Shown piece after piece: positions 59,389 through 64,000 of a DNA stretch of 64,000 nucleotides (positions are counted from its first letter, which is position 1; the number at the start of each line of letters is the position of its first letter). The notes beneath the pieces were generated by a model. That model saw nothing but the letters and a program-made list of their open reading frames with translations, was not told the DNA's origin and did not search any database. The position numbers were made by a program, and so were the translations under genes. Source of the DNA: CAYXDO01 sp964463485 (GTDB lineage Bacteria > Myxococcota > Kuafuiibacteriia > Kuafuiibacteriales > Kuafuiibacteriaceae); NCBI GenBank assembly GCA_964463485.1, contig CAYXDO010000027.1:23845-87844 (forward strand), given 5' to 3'.

Positions 59389-60417
59389 TCACTCGACGGG
59401 TGTGCCGATTCGTTCGGATCGGACGCCGGATTCGCGGCCACGGGACCACCAGATGAACATGGCCTTGCCTTTTACGTTTTCGACGGGGACCGCGCCCCAC
59501 CCTCGGCTGTCGAAGGAATTGTCGCGGTTGTCCCCCATGCAGAAGACGTACCCCGGCTTGACCGTGCACTCGCCGCTGAGCCCTCCCGGAGCGATCACGC
59601 AGTCGAGGCCTGGCAGAGCGGGTCCGATCGGCCAAGGCTCTCGAAGCTGGCGATCCGCGCTGTAGAGCACGGTGTAGCGCCGGTGCTCACCGAAGGGAGC
59701 CTCAGGAAAGGCGAGGGCCCTTCGGGAAGCGCCGAGATCGTGGGTCTCGGCGCCGGGCTCGGCGTCCTCGACATACGTGAACTCGGTAGGCGGATCGCGC
59801 TCGAGCTTCTGGCCGTTGACGAAGACGTCACGGGAGACCACGCGAACGTGATCGCCGGCCACGGCGACGACGCGTTTGATGTAGTCCTTCGAGATGTCGA
59901 GCGGGAAGCGAAAGACGATGATGTCGCCGCGTCGTGGGCCGTCGCCCCATTCCACGAACCAGGCGTTCGTCATGGGCACACGCAAGCCGTAGATGAACTT
60001 GTTGACGAAGATGTGGTCACCGACCTCGAGGGTCGGGATCATCGATCCGCTCGGGATCTTGAACGCTTCGATGACGAAGGCGCGGAGCGACAGGGCGAGC
60101 AGCACGGCGACGCCGATGGATTCGAAGAACTCGCGGACCGTGCTCTTTCGGGCGAAGCCGAGGAGCTCGTCGAGCGTCTTGTCGAGGTCCTTGACCGCGC
60201 CGTCGAGGCGCGAGGCGTCGTCGGCCGATTCGAGGACGCGCGACAGATTCTCGATGGACGACTCGACCCGGGCGGCGGCGTCGGGCGCCAATCGTTTCTT
60301 GTTCTTTTCGACGAGCTTGTCGGCCTCGTCGACGAGCTTTTTGGCCTCGCGCAGCGCCGCGCGAGTTGGCGCCTTGGCGACCGGCGAGCCTGCGCCCACG
60401 AGCCCGGGATCCTTCAC
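59389..60417 (-). CDS. lepB: Signal peptidase I
   Basis: 342 residues. The catalytic domain begins after one membrane helix (FFESIGVAVLLALSLRAFVI, ~97-116): Ser in KIPSGSMIPTLEVGD (~125), Lys in SKDYIKRVVAVAGD (~178), and GYVFCMGDNRDNSFDSRGWG. An additional ~95 residues before the membrane helix, rich in Lys/Glu/Ala and probably coiled coil (AALREAKKLVDEADKLVEKN), are unusual for LepB; a ~60-residue insertion lies in the periplasmic part. It overlaps lepA by 4 bp (ATGA), the common lepA-lepB order. Confidence 0.96.
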   Translation of the reverse strand: MKDPGLVGAGSPVAKAPTRAALREAKKLVDEADKLVEKNKKRLAPDAAARVESSIENLSRVLESADDASRLDGAVKDLDKTLDELLGFARKSTVREFFESIGVAVLLALSLRAFVIEAFKIPSGSMIPTLEVGDHIFVNKFIYGLRVPMTNAWFVEWGDGPRRGDIIVFRFPLDISKDYIKRVVAVAGDHVRVVSRDVFVNGQKLERDPPTEFTYVEDAEPGAETHDLGASRRALAFPEAPFGEHRRYTVLYSADRQLREPWPIGPALPGLDCVIAPGGLSGECTVKPGYVFCMGDNRDNSFDSRGWGAVPVENVKGKAMFIWWSRGRESGVRSERIGTPVE

Positions 60418-62234
60418 TCGTCGACCTTGAGGACGGAGAGGAACGCTTCCTGCGGGATCTCGACGCGCCCGACCTGCTTCATGCGCTTCTTGCCCTCCTT
60501 CTGGCGTTCGAGGAGCTTCCGCTTTCGAGATATGTCACCGCCGTAACACTTCGCGGTCACGTCCTTACGATAAGCTTTCACGGTTTCTCGCGCGATGATC
60601 CGGCTGCCCACGGCCGCCTGGATCGCCACGTCATATTGCTGCCTCGGGATGATCTGCCGCAAGCGAACCGTCAGCGCCTTGCCACGCTCGTAGGCTCGCT
60701 CCTTGTGGACGATGACGCTCAAGGCATCGACGGGATCACCGTTCAGCAGCACGTCGAGCCGGACCATGGGAGCCGAGCGATAGCCAGCCACCTCGTAGTC
60801 CATGGACGCGTAGCCGCGGCTGACCGACTTCACGCGATCGAAGAAGTCGAACAAAATCTCGGTCAGCGGCATTTCGTACGTGATCAGCACGCGCGTGGGA
60901 GTAATGAATTCCATGCCCTTCTGGATGCCCCGTCGAGCCTCGCAGAGCTTCAGGAGCGCCCCGACGTGCTCACTCGGGGAGTGGAGCTTCAGCGTCACGA
61001 CGGGTTCTTGGAAGTCCTCGATGTCTCCTGGATCGGGGAGGTCGGCCGGGTTGTGCAGATCCACGACGGTGCCGTCGATGGTCTTCACCTTGTAGACGGT
61101 CGTGGGCGAGGTCGTGATCAGCTCCGCGCCGAACTCTCGCTCGAGGCGCTCCTGGACGATCTGCATGTGCAAGAGGCCGAGGAAGCCGCAGCGAAATCCA
61201 AAGCCTAGAGCCGCGGATGTTTCCGGCTCGAAAGTGAAGGCCGCATCGTTCAGCTTGAGCTTCTCGAGCGCATCTCGAAGCACTGGATAATCGGACGAGA
61301 CGATCGGAAAGAAGCCCGCGAAGACCATCGGCTTCACTTCGCGAAAGCCAGGCAACATCGGCGAAGTCCGGTCGCTGGCGAAGAAGACGGTGTCGCCGAC
61401 CTTCGCCAGCCGCACTTCCTTCACGCTGGCGGCAAAGAAGCCGACGTCTCCGGCCGCGAGGTACTCCACGGCGCTCGGGTGCGGCGAGAACACGCCGAGC
61501 TCGAGCACTTCGAAGGTGCGTTCCTCGGTTCGACCGAAGCGGATCTGCGTGCCCTTCTCGATCATCCCGTTCACGACACGGATCAGGCAGATCACACCTC
61601 GGTAATTGTCGAACCAAGAGTCCACGACGAGCGCCTGAAACGGCGCCGAGCGACTGCCGGACGGCGGAGGAATGCGTTCGACCACGGCCTCGAGGATCTC
61701 TTCGATCCCAATCCCGGTCTTGGCCGACGCGGGGATCGCGGTGGATCCGTCGAGACCGACGATTTCGGTGACCTCTTTGCGGACCTCCTCGGTGCGGGCC
61801 ACCGGCAGGTCGATCTTGTTGATGACCGGGATGATCTCGAGGTTCTGATCGACCGCGAGGTAGACGTTCGCGAGCGTCTGCGCCTCGACGCCCTGGCTCG
61901 CGTCGACGACGAGCAACGCGCCTTCGCAGGCAGCGAGCGATCGCGAGACTTCGTAGGTGAAATCGACGTGCCCGGGTGTGTCGATCAGGTTGAAGCGGTA
62001 AACCGCGCCGTCCTTCGCTTGGTAGCGGAGGCGCACGGAGCTCGCTTTGATCGTGATCCCGCGCTCTCGCTCGAGATCCATCTTGTCGAGGAACTGCTCG
62101 GCGGAGTCGCGTTCGCTCAGAGCTCCGGTCTTCTCGAGGATGCGGTCTGCGAGCGTGCTCTTGCCGTGATCGATGTGGGCGATGATCGAGAAGTTTCGAA
62201 TTTTCTCGATCGGGATCTCATATTCGCGAGCCAT
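60414..62234 (-). CDS. lepA: Elongation factor 4 (LepA GTPase)
   Basis: 606 residues, standard size. G1 SIIAHIDHGKSTLADRILEK, switch RERGITIKASSVRLRY, G3 LIDTPGHVDFTYEV, G4 PVINKIDLP; the LepA-specific C-terminal domain ends SRKRKLLERQKEGKKRMK. Binds the ribosome and promotes back-translocation or ribosome assembly. First gene of a lepA-lepB operon; conserved bacterial housekeeping. Confidence 0.98.
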   Translation of the reverse strand: MAREYEIPIEKIRNFSIIAHIDHGKSTLADRILEKTGALSERDSAEQFLDKMDLERERGITIKASSVRLRYQAKDGAVYRFNLIDTPGHVDFTYEVSRSLAACEGALLVVDASQGVEAQTLANVYLAVDQNLEIIPVINKIDLPVARTEEVRKEVTEIVGLDGSTAIPASAKTGIGIEEILEAVVERIPPPSGSRSAPFQALVVDSWFDNYRGVICLIRVVNGMIEKGTQIRFGRTEERTFEVLELGVFSPHPSAVEYLAAGDVGFFAASVKEVRLAKVGDTVFFASDRTSPMLPGFREVKPMVFAGFFPIVSSDYPVLRDALEKLKLNDAAFTFEPETSAALGFGFRCGFLGLLHMQIVQERLEREFGAELITTSPTTVYKVKTIDGTVVDLHNPADLPDPGDIEDFQEPVVTLKLHSPSEHVGALLKLCEARRGIQKGMEFITPTRVLITYEMPLTEILFDFFDRVKSVSRGYASMDYEVAGYRSAPMVRLDVLLNGDPVDALSVIVHKERAYERGKALTVRLRQIIPRQQYDVAIQAAVGSRIIARETVKAYRKDVTAKCYGGDISRKRKLLERQKEGKKRMKQVGRVEIPQEAFLSVLKVDE

Positions 62235-62345
62235 CAGCGAAAGCGAGGGATCGCCTTCTTCGCGGGAACTAAGTTACCCGATCGTGGTTAGGCAACTTCT
62301 GTTTCTGGCTTGCCGGACACAGGGACGGTCGATAGAAGGGCGCTC

Positions 62346-63935
62346 GTGACGTATCGCGTGCTGGTATCGGACAAGCTCTCCGAACGTGGACTCGCCATTC
62401 TTCGAGCCGCCGAAGGCATCGAGACCGATGTCAAGGTGGGGCTCTCGCCGGCGGATCTCGCCGCAGCCATCGGCGCTTACGACGCTCTGATCGTTCGCAG
62501 CGCGACCAAGGTGACGGCGCCCGTGCTGAAGGCTGGATCGCGCTTGAAGGTCGTCGGTCGCGCGGGAATTGGCGTCGATAACGTCGACGTCCAAGCGGCG
62601 TCGCGAAACGGCGTCGTCGTCATGAACACGCCCGACGGCAACGTGGTCACGACCGCCGAGCACGCCATCGCGCTCATGTGCGCGCTCACGCGTTGGATCC
62701 CGCAGGCCACGGCGTCCATGCGCACCGGCGGCTGGGAGAAGACGAAGTTCCAAGGCCGGGAGCTCTTCCACAAGACACTCGGGATCCTCGGCCTCGGCAA
62801 CATCGGCAAGATCGTCGCCGACCGCGCCCTCGGGCTGCGCATGAAAGTGATCGCGTACGATCCTTTCGTCACGCCCGAGCGCGCTCGAGAGATCGGCGTA
62901 GAGCTCGTAGGGCTCGACGAGCTGCTCCGCCGGTCCGACTACCTGTCGCTCCATGTGCCGCTGCTCGAGAGCACGAAGAACATCATCGACCGCGCCGCGA
63001 TCGAAAAGATGAAGCCGGGCGCGTTCCTGATCGACGCCGCGCGCGGCGGCCTGGTCGACGAACAAGCGGTCGCCGACGCCGTGAAGTCCGGACGCCTCGG
63101 CGGCGCGGCCTTCGACGTGTTCGCCACCGAACCTCCAGCCAAAGACAACCCGCTCCTCGGCGTAGACAAGATCATCCTCACGCCGCACCTCGGAGCCTCG
63201 ACCGACGAGGCGCAAGAGAACGTCTCGATCGCCGTCGCCGAGCAAGTCGTCGACTTCCTGCGGACGGGCGCGGTGAAGAACGCGGTGAACGCGCCGAGCG
63301 TGTCGCCGGAGCACATGGCGACGGTCGGTCCTTACTTGCGCTTGGCCGCGCGCATCGGATCGTTCGCCGGCCAGGTGCACGATGGCGGCATTCGAAAGAT
63401 CAAGGTCGCGTACCACGGCAACACCGCAAACATGCCGACGGCCTCCATCACGATCGCGATCTTGAAAGGCCTGATCTCCACGATGCTCGAGCAGCCGGTG
63501 AACGAAGTGAACGCTCCGCTCATCGCCAAAGACCGCGGCATCGAGTGGACCGAAGAAAAGACCCACTCGACGCGCGACTTCGCAGGCGCGATCGCCGTCG
63601 AGATCGAAGGCGACCAAGGCAAGACCGAAGTCATGGGAGCGCTGCTCGGGCCGGACGAGCCCCGGATCGTGCGCCTGGACGGCATGCGCCTCGAGCTGGT
63701 GCCGCAAGGCACGATCATCCTTACGCGACACATCGACCGCCCCGGCATGCTGGGAAAGATCGGGACGGTGCTGGGCGACCGAGGAATCAACATCTCGCGC
63801 CTGGTGCTGGCGTCGCCCAGCGCCGGAACCGCGCAAGCCTCGATCAGCATCGACGGCCCGTGCGGGCAAGACGTAGTCGACACGCTCTCCGCCATTCAGG
63901 GAGTCGAGCGAGTCCGCGTAGTCACGCTCGCCTAG
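62346..63935 (+). CDS. serA: D-3-phosphoglycerate dehydrogenase
   Basis: 529 residues from the GTG at 62346 (TYRVLVSDKLSERGLAIL), preceded by GAAGGGC. NAD-binding GILGLGNIGKIVADRALGLR (~150), catalytic region DAARGGLVDEQAV and LTPHLGASTDEAQENVS, an intermediate ASB domain and a C-terminal ACT domain (ILTRHIDRPGMLGKIGTVLG, ~455-529). This is the long, serine-regulated type. First enzyme of serine synthesis. Confidence 0.97.
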   Translation: MTYRVLVSDKLSERGLAILRAAEGIETDVKVGLSPADLAAAIGAYDALIVRSATKVTAPVLKAGSRLKVVGRAGIGVDNVDVQAASRNGVVVMNTPDGNVVTTAEHAIALMCALTRWIPQATASMRTGGWEKTKFQGRELFHKTLGILGLGNIGKIVADRALGLRMKVIAYDPFVTPERAREIGVELVGLDELLRRSDYLSLHVPLLESTKNIIDRAAIEKMKPGAFLIDAARGGLVDEQAVADAVKSGRLGGAAFDVFATEPPAKDNPLLGVDKIILTPHLGASTDEAQENVSIAVAEQVVDFLRTGAVKNAVNAPSVSPEHMATVGPYLRLAARIGSFAGQVHDGGIRKIKVAYHGNTANMPTASITIAILKGLISTMLEQPVNEVNAPLIAKDRGIEWTEEKTHSTRDFAGAIAVEIEGDQGKTEVMGALLGPDEPRIVRLDGMRLELVPQGTIILTRHIDRPGMLGKIGTVLGDRGINISRLVLASPSAGTAQASISIDGPCGQDVVDTLSAIQGVERVRVVTLA

Positions 63936-63946
63936 TCAGCCTTTCC

Positions 63947-64000
63947 GCGTCAGATCGTCTGCGTCTGCGTCAGATCGTCTGCGTCTGCGTCAGATCGTCT
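63947..64000. repeat. 20-bp tandem repeat continuing past the window edge
   Basis: gcgtcagatcgtctgcgtct in two exact copies (63947-63966, 63967-63986) and the first 14 nt of a third that reaches the last base. It starts 11 bp after the serA stop. Full copy number is unknown. Confidence 0.95.

Noticed and set aside
63947..64000. CRISPR repeats at the right edge
   Set aside because: The copies are directly adjacent with no spacers.

Overview
The window is high-GC DNA from what is most likely a member of the Myxococcota (delta-proteobacterial lineage). This is inferred from a FrzS-like pseudo-receiver/coiled-coil protein, several lipoproteins with long Asp/Ala/Gly-rich linkers, an RCC1-repeat relic, a Ser/Thr pseudokinase with a C-terminal membrane anchor, and the general gene mix. 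It is chromosomal: lepB-lepA, serA, ndk, hemF and a tRNA-Arg lie in the flanks. I see no integrase, transposase, rRNA or CRISPR array.

Left flank (1-9.8 kb). This holds a pseudokinase cut by the window edge, a PIG-V/Gpi18-like membrane glycosyltransferase with a small upstream secreted ORF, tRNA-Arg(CCG), a PpiC-type lipoprotein isomerase, an acyl-CoA dehydrogenase/enoyl-CoA hydratase pair, an unknown Met/Pro-rich protein, a YchJ/SEC-C protein and a DUF1566-type lipoprotein.

Core (10.1-38.1 kb). This is an apparently intact 7-deazaguanine DNA modification-restriction island (dpd family) built as two convergent operons. The minus-strand operon makes the base and installs it: queD and folE2 (first steps toward preQ0), a candidate dpdC, a DGQQR-type dpdB, dpdA (the TGT-like DNA transglycosylase) and a second DGQQR-type dpdB. 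The plus-strand operon carries the putative restriction machinery: a RecB/TM0106-like nuclease, a 2131-residue protein joining a Dna2/UPF1-like SF1 helicase to a DpdJ-like SF2 helicase, an HTH-SNF2 helicase (DpdE), a RecQ-like helicase (DpdF), DpdG-, DpdH- and DpdI-position proteins, and finally a divergent DGQHR protein coupled to an HNH nuclease. The two operons meet tail to tail at about 32.17 kb with overlapping 3' ends. Compared with the described Salmonella-type dpd cluster, the new points are the nuclease/helicase-DpdJ arrangement with no PLD-type DpdK or recognisable DpdD, the two DpdB paralogs around DpdA, the DGQHR-HNH module and the HTH domain fused to DpdE. queE and queC are absent here and must be supplied from elsewhere.

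Right flank (38.2-64 kb). This holds an unknown protein and a possible operator, a secreted protein, a histidine kinase/response regulator pair, a PIN-type toxin-antitoxin pair, a broken RCC1 gene, a lipoprotein, a VolA-like lipase/FadL pair, hemF, a PAP2 phosphatase, a DUF3108 protein, a catalytically dead trypsin-like protein coupled to a CPBP membrane protease, a two-CAP-domain protein, an ECF sigma/anti-sigma pair, the FrzS-like protein, ndk, an orphan 2-oxoacid:ferredoxin oxidoreductase gamma subunit, lepB-lepA and serA. Several short repeats and one dispersed repeat family lie between these genes.
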